Source: Pseudocolwellia agarivorans
GTDB taxonomy: Bacteria > Pseudomonadota > Gammaproteobacteria > Enterobacterales > Alteromonadaceae
Assembly (NCBI RefSeq): GCF_002000085.1
Contig: NZ_MUZU01000014.1
Coordinates: forward strand, 1-64,000
DNA length: 64,000 bases
Reading direction: 5' to 3'
Shown here in pieces: positions 27,849 to 36,412 of the stretch; within the stretch, counting starts at the first letter, position 1; each line of letters opens with the position of its first letter. The position numbers and the translations under genes were made by a program. Below the pieces are notes generated by a model. The model did not search any database. It saw only the letters and a list, made by a program, of their open reading frames with translations, and was not told the origin of the DNA.

Positions 27849-30800
27849 ATGTCTTTAATGCAAAAAATTTTTTTAGGGATTATTCTTGTCTGCTGCATGG
27901 TATCCAATGCATTTTGCGCAGATAGAGTTGTGTTACAACTTAAATGGGAGCACGAATTTCAGTTTGCAGGCTATTATGCCGCACTCTGGCAAGGCTATTA
28001 TAAAGATCTGGGTATTGATGTTGATATCAAGCCTATCAGTCGCCCTGACGGAACCTTAGTTTTTCCTGTTGACGAAATACAAAATGGCAATGCTCATTTT
28101 GCTGTTGGCGGACTAGATATTTTAACAGCCAAAGATAATGGCTTAGATATAGTGGTTTTAGCTTCAATTTTTCAACGAAGCCAAACGGCTATATTTTCTT
28201 TAACCGACACACCTATTTCCAACCTCTCACAATTAGCGCAATTACGTATTGGTGTACCTCTTAGTGGCACGACTAGAGCCGAAATTGAAGCGGTATTTAT
28301 GACACAAGGATATGATATTAAAAAAATCAACTTTGTTCATTCAGATAATACAGTAGATTCTTTAATTAAAAACGACGTTGACGCTATTGTAACTTACGAT
28401 ATTTCTGCCACATTTGAGGCCAAAGAAAGAGGTGTAACACTTAACAAACTTGACCCCGCAGACTTTGGTATTAACTTTTATGGCGATACTCTGTTTACTT
28501 CTCAACAACTGGCCCAACGTGATCCTGAACTTGTCGCTGACTTCATTTCTGCATCCATTAAAGGTTGGCACTACGCATTACAACATAAAGAAGAGTTAGT
28601 TAAAAAAATATCAAATGAGTTGCCCAGACACGCTTTTAATTATGAAAATAACTACAAATATAATATGGCTTATGCCGAATTAATTGATGATTTAATTAAT
28701 TATCCAACACTAAATATTGGAGATACCGATCCTAATCGCTGGATCGCCATGAATGATAAAATGCGTGAATTGGGTCTTGTGCATTCTCATATAGTTAAAG
28801 AAGAGTTTTTTTTCAACGCACCTGATACTGAAATAAACTTATCAACCAATATTTGGTTATTTGTTCTTCTGTTATTTTTACTGATGATTACCTATATTTC
28901 TTGGCATAAGCAAAGTATTACCTGGAGCATAATATGCATTTTATTATTTGCGTATGTTATCGATATGCAAATAGGGAAAGTGCTAGACAACGAACATAAA
29001 CAGCGTACTAAGCTTAATTTATTTCGCCAACTTACTTCTATTAGCGCAAAACTTGAAGGTGATTTACAAACCAATTTATCAATGCTGAGTGGCTTTGGCG
29101 CTTATATTTCTGCAGAGCCTGAATTGAATAACAACGATTTGAATAATTACGCTCAAGAAGTCTTTAGAAAAGAGACTATGCTGATTAACTTTGGTGTGGC
29201 TAAAGACCTCGTGATTAACTTTGTTTATCCTCTTCAGGGGAATGAAAAAGCAATCGGTTTAGACTATCGAAAAAATTCATTGCAAAAAGATATGGTAATG
29301 CAAGTTGTAAACACCGGACAGTTATTGGTTGCCGGACCTGTTGAGCTGGTTCAAGGCGGTACAGCATTTATAGGAAGAGCGCCTATTTATACCGGACAAG
29401 GTGCTAAACGTGAATTATGGGGGGTTATTTCTGCCCCTCTTGATGCTGATAAGTTGTACCTTCGTTCAGGTATGTTAGCTAGCGTAAAACACTTTAATTT
29501 AGCTATACGAAGTTTAGATATAAAAGGAATAAAAGGACCTGTATTTTTTGGTGACGAAGCAACGTTTAATGACCCTAATGCTATTCAAATTGCCATTAAT
29601 GTGGGGGCGGGTACGTGGCAATTAGCTGCATCACCTTTTAAAGAAGTAGACGGAAATCATACGAATATCACCATATTTAGAATGGTACTAATTATCTCTG
29701 CATTCATTATTTGTATTTTTGCAGTGGTGCGTATTAGGCAACAAAAAGAAAAATTTCGTTTACAAGCCACCATATTAACTAACCAACAATTATTAGAAAA
29801 TGTGGGGCAAGTTGCTAAAATTGGTGGTTGGAAGTTAGATAAAGATTTAATGTTTTTAGAATGGTCTAAACAATCCTCTGCTCTATTAGGTAAGCCGCTA
29901 GACTATCAACCAAGAAGTTTAGAAGATATATCGAGCCTTTTTGATACAGAAGCTTTTAGTACTTGGAAAGATAATATACAACAAGCCATACACACAAATT
30001 CCCCTTTTGAACTGGACTTAGAATTAAATAGCGACAAAGGAAATAAGGTATGGCTACGGATTATTATTAGTGTATTAGAGCAAGAAGGTAATAGCGTTGT
30101 AACGGGAACAATGCAAGACGTTACAGACAAAGTTCTCAGTGCAAAAATCATTGAACGTCAAGCAACGTATGATGCATTAACTAATTTACCTAATCGTATT
30201 TTATTTAATGATCGCTTAGTAAACGCGATGGAAATAGCAAAAAGAAAAGATAATAAAGTTGCCGTACTCTTTATTGATTTAGACCGATTTAAACCCATTA
30301 ATGATAACCATGGTCACCCAATGGGTGATAAGTTACTGATTTCTTCAGCCAAACGGATCAGTCGTTGCGTGCGTACATACGACACGGTATCAAGACTAAG
30401 CGGCGATGAATTTGGAGTTATTCTTGCTGATATTCATCAGTATTCAGACGCTTTAAGAGTTAGTGAGCAAATACATTTATCTATGCAAGAAAGCTATAAT
30501 ATTGATGGCAAAGTACTGCATTGCAGTGCGAGTATTGGTATTGCTTTATATCCTGATGACGCTATTGATGCTGATGCTTTAATTCAAAAAGCCGATCAAG
30601 CTATGTATGAAGTTAAAAATAGCGGAAGAAATGGTTGTCAGTTTTATACGCAAGAAATGCAGACTAAATCAGAATATCGCCATGATTTATTAAATGATCT
30701 TATTGTTGCTTTAGAAAATAACGAAATAAAACCTTATTTTCAGCCTATTATTGAATTGGGCACCAATAAAGTGTGTAAATGTGAATCATTGGCAAGATGG

Positions 30801-31439
30801 CAAAAAAGTGATGGTGTTTTTATACCACCGTCTGAATTTATTGATTTAGCTGAAGAGTCAGGCTTGATCAATAAGCTTGATCTAGCCATGTTAGAAAACT
30901 CCGCGCGTGAGCTGATCATGATTAATCAGCAAGGCCATAATGTTGGACTTACCATTAATATATCTCCTCGAATCTTTCATACAAAAGATGGTGCTTTAGA
31001 TAGTTGGATGACGGCTATTTCTAAACTTAGTCAAGAGTTAGATATTACTATTGAAATAACAGAGCGTTTATTAACTAGTGATTCTGAAAAGGCGCTTAAT
31101 GTATTAAATATATTAAAAGGCTATGGGATAAAAATTGCGATTGATGATTTTGGTACGGGTTACTCATCACTTAGCTACTTAATTAAATTTCCTGTAGATA
31201 TTATTAAAATAGATCGTAGTTTTGTCGATGCTATTGGTAAAGAACCGTCAGCAGAAACATTGATAGAAACTATATTGTTAATGGCTAAAAAGTTAGGTAT
31301 TAAAGTTGTTGCTGAAGGTATAGAAACAGAAGAGCAACTCGGGTTTTTAGACGCATATCAGTGTGATTACGGACAAGGTTATTTATTAGGGAAGCCTATG
31401 TCTACAGAACGTTTTTCTACTTTTATTACAAGAAGATAG
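27849..31439 (+). CDS. THI5-like/CHASE/PAS/GGDEF/EAL sensor, c-di-GMP turnover
   Basis: 1196 residues. A signal peptide (1-23) is followed by a periplasmic SsuA/THI5-like (NMT1) binding domain (24-330, L-K-W-E-H-E-F-Q-F-A-G-Y-Y-A-A) that likely senses a pyrimidine or sulfonate-like ligand. Then come two membrane helices, a CHASE-type periplasmic domain (about 390-590), another helix, a PAS domain (about 640-750), GGDEF and EAL. The GGDEF motif reads S-G-D-E-F (851-855) with an intact I-site R-T-Y-D (842-845), five residues before it. The EAL motif reads E-S-L (979-981), while D-D-F-G-T-G (1099-1104) and A-E-G-I-E-T are present. It probably makes or breaks c-di-GMP in response to a periplasmic ligand. 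Which activity dominates cannot be said. Single gene. Confidence 0.9.
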   Translation: MSLMQKIFLGIILVCCMVSNAFCADRVVLQLKWEHEFQFAGYYAALWQGYYKDLGIDVDIKPISRPDGTLVFPVDEIQNGNAHFAVGGLDILTAKDNGLDIVVLASIFQRSQTAIFSLTDTPISNLSQLAQLRIGVPLSGTTRAEIEAVFMTQGYDIKKINFVHSDNTVDSLIKNDVDAIVTYDISATFEAKERGVTLNKLDPADFGINFYGDTLFTSQQLAQRDPELVADFISASIKGWHYALQHKEELVKKISNELPRHAFNYENNYKYNMAYAELIDDLINYPTLNIGDTDPNRWIAMNDKMRELGLVHSHIVKEEFFFNAPDTEINLSTNIWLFVLLLFLLMITYISWHKQSITWSIICILLFAYVIDMQIGKVLDNEHKQRTKLNLFRQLTSISAKLEGDLQTNLSMLSGFGAYISAEPELNNNDLNNYAQEVFRKETMLINFGVAKDLVINFVYPLQGNEKAIGLDYRKNSLQKDMVMQVVNTGQLLVAGPVELVQGGTAFIGRAPIYTGQGAKRELWGVISAPLDADKLYLRSGMLASVKHFNLAIRSLDIKGIKGPVFFGDEATFNDPNAIQIAINVGAGTWQLAASPFKEVDGNHTNITIFRMVLIISAFIICIFAVVRIRQQKEKFRLQATILTNQQLLENVGQVAKIGGWKLDKDLMFLEWSKQSSALLGKPLDYQPRSLEDISSLFDTEAFSTWKDNIQQAIHTNSPFELDLELNSDKGNKVWLRIIISVLEQEGNSVVTGTMQDVTDKVLSAKIIERQATYDALTNLPNRILFNDRLVNAMEIAKRKDNKVAVLFIDLDRFKPINDNHGHPMGDKLLISSAKRISRCVRTYDTVSRLSGDEFGVILADIHQYSDALRVSEQIHLSMQESYNIDGKVLHCSASIGIALYPDDAIDADALIQKADQAMYEVKNSGRNGCQFYTQEMQTKSEYRHDLLNDLIVALENNEIKPYFQPIIELGTNKVCKCESLARWQKSDGVFIPPSEFIDLAEESGLINKLDLAMLENSARELIMINQQGHNVGLTINISPRIFHTKDGALDSWMTAISKLSQELDITIEITERLLTSDSEKALNVLNILKGYGIKIAIDDFGTGYSSLSYLIKFPVDIIKIDRSFVDAIGKEPSAETLIETILLMAKKLGIKVVAEGIETEEQLGFLDAYQCDYGQGYLLGKPMSTERFSTFITRR

Positions 31440-31456
31440 AAGATATAAATAGGATG

Positions 31457-31496
31457 AGCTTATCAAGTTGTACTTAGTGTAATAACTTAATAAGCT
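31457..31496. terminator. Imperfect hairpin between convergent genes
   Basis: AGCTTAT-c-AAGTT pairs with AACTT-a-ATAAGCT, a 12-bp stem with one mismatch and a 14-nt loop. It lies between the GGDEF/EAL gene and the convergent 103-residue gene. The T-tract is poor. Confidence 0.45.
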
Positions 31497-31524
31497 TAGC
31501 AATATTGATGAAGGTTTTATGTTG

Positions 31525-31836
31525 TTAATGTGTTTGTTGGTGTGCTTGTTCAAAATTTCCCAATACAATAAACAGCTGCTCTATTTTCTTTACAATACTA
31601 ATTAATAACGTTTTGTCGTTATTTTTTTGCCATAACATAAAGTCATCAGCAAGCTCTTCAACGTAAGGCTGAAAGGTATTAGCACTAGACTTAAACCCCG
31701 CATCTTTTTTAAATACAGCTTCAAAACCTGCTTGTTTTTTTTCTCTTAAATCAGCTAGCGTAGCATCTGCCGCTAATGATTTTTTTAACACAAGTGAAAT
31801 ATTATCGAGTAATTGTTGATTTACTGAGTTGGTCAT
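31525..31836 (-). CDS. Conserved-looking helical protein, unknown
   Basis: 103 residues, mostly helical and cytosolic with no signal peptide. It contains L-A-D-L-R-E-K-K-Q-A-G-F-E-A-V-F and a final helix rich in Gln and His. It sits 85 bp downstream of epmB on the same strand and may be in its transcript. I recognise no family, and no catalytic motif is visible. Confidence 0.6.
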   Translation of the reverse strand: MTNSVNQQLLDNISLVLKKSLAADATLADLREKKQAGFEAVFKKDAGFKSSANTFQPYVEELADDFMLWQKNNDKTLLISIVKKIEQLFIVLGNFEQAHQQTH

Positions 31837-31921
31837 AAATTAAAGCTCTTTATTGTGTCGCCAAACCGCAGAAAATTATATCTTTATCTGATTTGGGCTA
31901 TGTACATATATTTTGCGAGTA

Positions 31922-32968
31922 TTATGTCAAATTAATAGGGGTTTTGTTAGCTTCGCCCGCTATTTCTCTAACTAATTTAGGCATTAAAAATCCCGGTAAT
32001 ATTGCCATCGTTTCGTTAACAATATTAATTGCTGTTTGTTCTTCTACCTCAAAATGCGCTACACCTTGTACTTTATCAAACATGTGTAAGTAATAAGGCT
32101 GAATACCTGTATCAAAAAGCTTTTCACTTAAGCTTGATAATGTTTGTGCATCATCGTTAATGCCTTTTAATAAAACGCTTTGATTAAACAAAGGAATGCG
32201 TGCAGCCTTTAAAGGCTCTAATGCATCTGCAAATTCTTGGTTAATTTCGTTAGGGTGATTAATGTGTAGCACTATCGTTGGTTTCAAACGACTATTTTTT
32301 AACTGTGCAACTAATGCTGGTGTAATACGTTGCGGTATCACAACAGGCAGGCGAGTATGCAGTCTAAGACGTGATACGTGTGATATTGCTTCAATACGTT
32401 CTATTAGCCAAGCCAAATGGTTGTCGTTTGCCATTAAAGGGTCGCCGCCACTAAATATCACTTCGTTAATTTCATTGTGATCAGCAATATACGTGAGGGC
32501 CTCTTGCCAATCAGCTTTACTTGGGCTGTTATCTTGGTAAGGAAAATGGCGTCTAAAACAATATCTACAATTAATGGCGCAACCTGCTTTTACAATCATT
32601 AATACTCTATGTTTGTATTTGTGTAATAAGCCTTTTGCAACAGTGTCATGTTCTTCAAGTGGGTCTGTAGTAAAACCATCAGTGATCACAAACTCATTAT
32701 GTAATGGCATTACTTGCTTTAATAGGGGATCGTTAATATCGCCTTTTTTCATTTTTTCAATAAAAGGACGGGGCACTCTAACGGGAAATAACTGCCTTGC
32801 TTTAAAATGTTGAAGGTAGTTATTTGGCTCAATACCGAGTAATTCAAGTAACTCTGTGGGCTCAGTTACTACATTGGCCAATTCTTTTTTCCAAGTGTGA
32901 GGCGTGGTACCTGTAATATGAATTTCAGTATTAACTAGACTGCTTACTTGAGTATTTATTTGCGACAA
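31922..32968 (-). CDS. epmB: EF-P lysine 2,3-aminomutase-type enzyme EpmB
   Basis: 348 residues, radical-SAM family. The cluster motif is C130-A-I-N-C134-R-Y-C137 (CxxxCxxC), followed by F-R-R-H-F and later S-G-G-D-P-L. EpmB converts (S)-alpha-lysine to (R)-beta-lysine, which EpmA attaches to Lys34 of elongation factor P; this rescues ribosomes stalled at polyproline. The target gene efp lies next to it, divergent, which supports the call. epmA is not in this window. Confidence 0.94.
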   Translation of the reverse strand: MSQINTQVSSLVNTEIHITGTTPHTWKKELANVVTEPTELLELLGIEPNNYLQHFKARQLFPVRVPRPFIEKMKKGDINDPLLKQVMPLHNEFVITDGFTTDPLEEHDTVAKGLLHKYKHRVLMIVKAGCAINCRYCFRRHFPYQDNSPSKADWQEALTYIADHNEINEVIFSGGDPLMANDNHLAWLIERIEAISHVSRLRLHTRLPVVIPQRITPALVAQLKNSRLKPTIVLHINHPNEINQEFADALEPLKAARIPLFNQSVLLKGINDDAQTLSSLSEKLFDTGIQPYYLHMFDKVQGVAHFEVEEQTAINIVNETMAILPGFLMPKLVREIAGEANKTPINLT

Positions 32969-33276
32969 AATAGTTTGCCCTTGTTGGTATGATTTGTTGT
33001 TTATGAGCCTTACATTAGCGCGCTAATTTTAGTCTGATGCGTTACACAAAGCAACGAACCTTAGCTGAAATCAATTCAATAGCGCTAATTAATTACGCTT
33101 AACAAAATAATTATTTTTAATTGATTTGCCTTTCGTTGTAGGGCTTTTTTAGCCATAAAAACCCATTAAATATAACAATTAGTTAAAAAGCAGGCAAAAG
33201 GCCGTGAAAAAAAGCGTCATAAAGAGTATTATTTGCGGCATTAAAAATCTCAGCATTTATATAGAGCACAATTATC
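32969..33276. promoter_or_regulatory. Divergent promoter region of epmB and efp, with two AGCGC palindromes
   Basis: 308 bp without a gene. It contains a perfect 14-bp palindrome ATTAGCGCGCTAAT (33014-33027) and a second site, TAGCGCTA, near 33080 in an AT-rich run. No coding frame is seen. The palindromes might bind a regulator of either gene, but this is untested. Confidence 0.4.
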
Positions 33277-33846
33277 ATGGCTAATTACAGTACAAACCAA
33301 TTTAAAGCTGGTCTTAAAATCATGCTTGATGACGAACCTTGTAACATTCTTGAAAATGAAATCGTTAAACCGGGAAAAGGCCAAGCATTCAACCGTGTTA
33401 AAATCCGCAAGCTTGTTTCAGGTAAAGTACTTGAGAAAACATTTAAATCTGGCGATTCAGTAGAAGGCGCAGATGTAATGGATATAGAACTTGCTTACCT
33501 ATATACAGACGGTGAGTTTTGGCATTTCATGAACAATGAAACATTTGAGCAAGTTGCTGCTGACGAAAAAGCCGTAGCCGATGCGACTAAATGGTTAGTT
33601 GAAGCTGATCTTTGTACTATCACATTATGGAATAATTCACCTATTTCGGTAGTACCACCTAATTTTGTGGAGCTTGAAATTACTGAAACTGATCCTGGTT
33701 TGAAAGGTGATACAGCAGGCACTGGTGGTAAACCCGCTACATTATCTACTGGCGCTGTTATTCGTGTACCTTTATTTGTTCAAATAGGTGAAGTAGTAAA
33801 AGTTGATACAAGAACAGGCGACTACGTATCTAGAGCGTCTAAATAA
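33277..33846 (+). CDS. efp: Elongation factor P
   Basis: 189 residues. Three beta-barrel domains: KOW-like N-terminal domain, OB domain, and C-terminal OB domain ending Y-V-S-R-A-S-K. The modified residue is Lys34 in K-P-G-K-G-Q-A. EF-P binds stalled ribosomes and promotes peptide bond formation at proline runs. The Lys at 34 and the divergent epmB fit the beta-lysylated subtype. A strong terminator follows. Confidence 0.97.
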   Translation: MANYSTNQFKAGLKIMLDDEPCNILENEIVKPGKGQAFNRVKIRKLVSGKVLEKTFKSGDSVEGADVMDIELAYLYTDGEFWHFMNNETFEQVAADEKAVADATKWLVEADLCTITLWNNSPISVVPPNFVELEITETDPGLKGDTAGTGGKPATLSTGAVIRVPLFVQIGEVVKVDTRTGDYVSRASK

Positions 33847-33886
33847 GTTAAACTAAAAATTTTTATTGTTTAAAATGATAAAATAA

Positions 33887-33919
33887 AATGCCGTTCACTT
33901 AGGTGAGCGGCATTTTTTT
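33887..33919 (+). terminator. Rho-independent terminator of efp
   Basis: AATGCCG pairs with CGGCATT and continues through TTCAC/GTGAG (one G-U pair) around a 4-nt loop, followed by six or more T. It lies 40 bp after efp. Confidence 0.9.
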
Positions 33920-33973
33920 ATGCTTCGCTTTATTTTTTAGATTTAAATGTTGTTGTTTGTATATAAAATAGGT

Positions 33974-34012
33974 GTTACATTATTTGTATATAATAAATAC
34001 AAATAATGTAAC
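33974..34012. promoter_or_regulatory. Perfect 16-bp inverted repeat directly upstream of a start codon
   Basis: GTTACATTATTTGTAT (33974-33989) and its exact complement ATACAAATAATGTAAC (33997-34012) flank a 7-nt spacer. The second arm ends 7 nt before the ATG of the beta-helix gene, where no normal ribosome-binding site is seen. The TTGTAT/ATACAA core resembles GntR-type operators used in sugar-acid catabolism, but this is a guess. Confidence 0.6.
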
Positions 34013-34019
34013 CACAATT

Positions 34020-36386
34020 ATGAAGTTTTATGTTAAACACTCCTTTTTAATCGCCTCCATTCTTTTATCCAATATTTCAACAGCTAAAGATATTTATGTA
34101 GCAAAAAATGGTAACGATGATTCGTTAGGTACTCAAACTCAGCCATATTTAACGCTAACTAAAGCAGCAAATACTGCTGTTGCAGGTGATACAGTTTATA
34201 TACGTGCAGGAACATATGAAGAAACATTGGCTCCAGTAAATTCAGGAACTGAATCTTCACCTATTGTGTTTCAGTCTTATGAAAATGAAAAAGTTGTTAT
34301 TACTGCAATGGAAGCTCTTTCTGGATTTCAACAAGACAAAGGTGCAATTTATGTCACCAATGTTGCGTGGGATTTAGGTCAAAAGAATTTTGTTATGCAA
34401 AACCGTACAGCGATGGATTTAGCGCGCTGGCCTAATAATATTGATGGTGACCCATTTACTCAAAATTCGTTAAGAAATACAGGAGGAAGCCCTGCTAGCG
34501 AAGCTTTTAATGCTTACTTAGATTACAGTGTAGGCATACCTGAAGCTGACTGGAGTAAAGGGGGATCTATTTATTTTTATGGAGATAAACCTGGTTCTGG
34601 CTGGACTACTTGGCGTGCATTTATCACTGGCAATACCACAACACGCGTAAACTTTGAATTAAATAAAAGCCCCGCTTGGATAAGAACATTTCACGCCCCA
34701 GCCGATAAAGGGGACTTTTTTCTTCAAGGTGTCAAAGAAGTCTTAGATTATCAAAACGAGTGGTTTTTCGATGCTGAAAACCAAAAGCTATACGTTCAAT
34801 TACCCGAAGGAAAAGCCCCAGAAAACGGTCAAATAAAAATGCGAAAGCGTGATCTAACCGTTAATTTATCCGGTAAACATTATATACATATTAAGAATCT
34901 TGCTGTTTTTGGGGGATCAATTGCATTAGATAATAATGCCTCTAACAATAAGCTATACGGTATAACTAGTTTATACGGTAATTATACTTTAGGTGTGGTT
35001 AGTGGTTTTAGTTCAGGTAGCCAAAGTGTTTACATTAATGGCGATAATAACGTTATAGAAAAAAGTGAGATTGGCTTTGGTTCAGGTTCTGGTATTTGGG
35101 ATGCAGGAACAAATACAAAAATTATTAATTCTTACCTGCATGACTTTAATTATTTAGGAAATTACGACTCAATCATTAGTGCTCGTGGAGGAAGTGCATT
35201 ACAAGTCCTACAGAATACTATAACTCGAGGCGGACGAGATGCTATTCAATCAGTTAAAAGTGATTCTGAGTTTGCTTATAATGATGTATCGTTTAGTAAT
35301 TTAATTGCAGATGATTGTGCTTTGTTTTATACCGTTGGTGGGCCAAGTAATAGTGTTATTCATCACAATTGGTTTCATGATGCTTATTCAAGTGGCTCTA
35401 AGAAAAAAGCAGCAGGTATATATTTAGATAATGATTCACAAGCTTATTCTGTACATCATAATGTTGTGTGGAATACTGAATGGTCGAGTATTCAAATTAA
35501 TTGGAATGGTGTTGACTTAGATATATATAACAATACCTTATGGGATGGCGATGTTGTTATGGGAGCTTGGCATAAAGAAGGCACCGCTTTTTCTAACGTA
35601 AAGGTTTGGAACAACTTGGCGAACGATAATAGCTGGGAGCCACAATCAGATAAGCAGAATAATATTGCGACTAACACGGATCCATTTATAGATAGTGTAA
35701 ATGGCGATTTTAGGTTAAAAGAAAGCTCAGCACCTATTGATATGGGTCGTCAAATAGACAATATAACTACCGATGTAACAGATTCAAGACCCGATGTTGG
35801 CGCATATGAACGTGGTGGTAATGATGCTAATTGGGTTGCAGGCATTGACTGGGAAAGAAAGTATGGACCTACAGGAAATGGATGTTACGGTTTACCAGGT
35901 GAGTTTTGTGAAGAAGTACCAAGCGTTAACCCTATTGTAAGTATTAACTCAGACCAAAATGCGGATGAAGGGAGTACGGTTTCAGTTACGGTATCGTTAA
36001 GTTCGTTGGCACTTAATTACCCCGTAACAATACCTTATACTATTTCAGGTACGTCTACATCTTTTGATCATGATGCCGAAAATGGTGAAATTGTTATTAA
36101 TACAGGTACGACAGGATCTTTATCTATTGCGATACTCGCAGATAACGTTACAGATGAGACAAATGAGTCTTTAATTGTAACACTAGAAACACCAACTAAT
36201 GCGACTTTGGCAGCAATAAATAGTCATACGATTACCCTTGTTGATAAAACACCTAGCGTACCTGTTGCTCTACCAACAAAGCCAGAAGAAGAGCAAAAAA
36301 ATACAGCAAGTAGTGGAGGTAGTATGCCTATTTACTTCATAACCTTATTAATAGCGGTATTAGGTCTGCGAAGGACGTTGAGTTAA
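34020..36386 (+). CDS. Secreted right-handed beta-helix protein with GlyGly-CTERM-like tail
   Basis: 788 residues from the ATG at 34020; an upstream GTG lies within the inverted repeat and is not credible. A signal peptide (about 1-22) is followed by D-I-Y-V-A-K-N-G-N-D-D-S-L-G-T and G-D-T-V-Y-I-R-A-G-T-Y-E-E-T, the usual start of parallel beta-helix carbohydrate-active proteins. The helix region runs to about 600. A Calx-beta-like domain follows (about 640-740, V-S-V-T-V-S-L-S-S). The tail S-S-G-G-S-M-P followed by a hydrophobic helix and L-R-R matches GlyGly-CTERM, cut by rhombosortase after type II secretion. A glycan lyase or hydrolase is likely, but no catalytic family is assigned. It stands alone, convergent with the beta-barrel gene. 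Confidence 0.8.
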   Translation: MKFYVKHSFLIASILLSNISTAKDIYVAKNGNDDSLGTQTQPYLTLTKAANTAVAGDTVYIRAGTYEETLAPVNSGTESSPIVFQSYENEKVVITAMEALSGFQQDKGAIYVTNVAWDLGQKNFVMQNRTAMDLARWPNNIDGDPFTQNSLRNTGGSPASEAFNAYLDYSVGIPEADWSKGGSIYFYGDKPGSGWTTWRAFITGNTTTRVNFELNKSPAWIRTFHAPADKGDFFLQGVKEVLDYQNEWFFDAENQKLYVQLPEGKAPENGQIKMRKRDLTVNLSGKHYIHIKNLAVFGGSIALDNNASNNKLYGITSLYGNYTLGVVSGFSSGSQSVYINGDNNVIEKSEIGFGSGSGIWDAGTNTKIINSYLHDFNYLGNYDSIISARGGSALQVLQNTITRGGRDAIQSVKSDSEFAYNDVSFSNLIADDCALFYTVGGPSNSVIHHNWFHDAYSSGSKKKAAGIYLDNDSQAYSVHHNVVWNTEWSSIQINWNGVDLDIYNNTLWDGDVVMGAWHKEGTAFSNVKVWNNLANDNSWEPQSDKQNNIATNTDPFIDSVNGDFRLKESSAPIDMGRQIDNITTDVTDSRPDVGAYERGGNDANWVAGIDWERKYGPTGNGCYGLPGEFCEEVPSVNPIVSINSDQNADEGSTVSVTVSLSSLALNYPVTIPYTISGTSTSFDHDAENGEIVINTGTTGSLSIAILADNVTDETNESLIVTLETPTNATLAAINSHTITLVDKTPSVPVALPTKPEEEQKNTASSGGSMPIYFITLLIAVLGLRRTLS

Positions 36387-36412
36387 TTCTTTCGTTCTAT
36401 ATTGGTTAGGTA

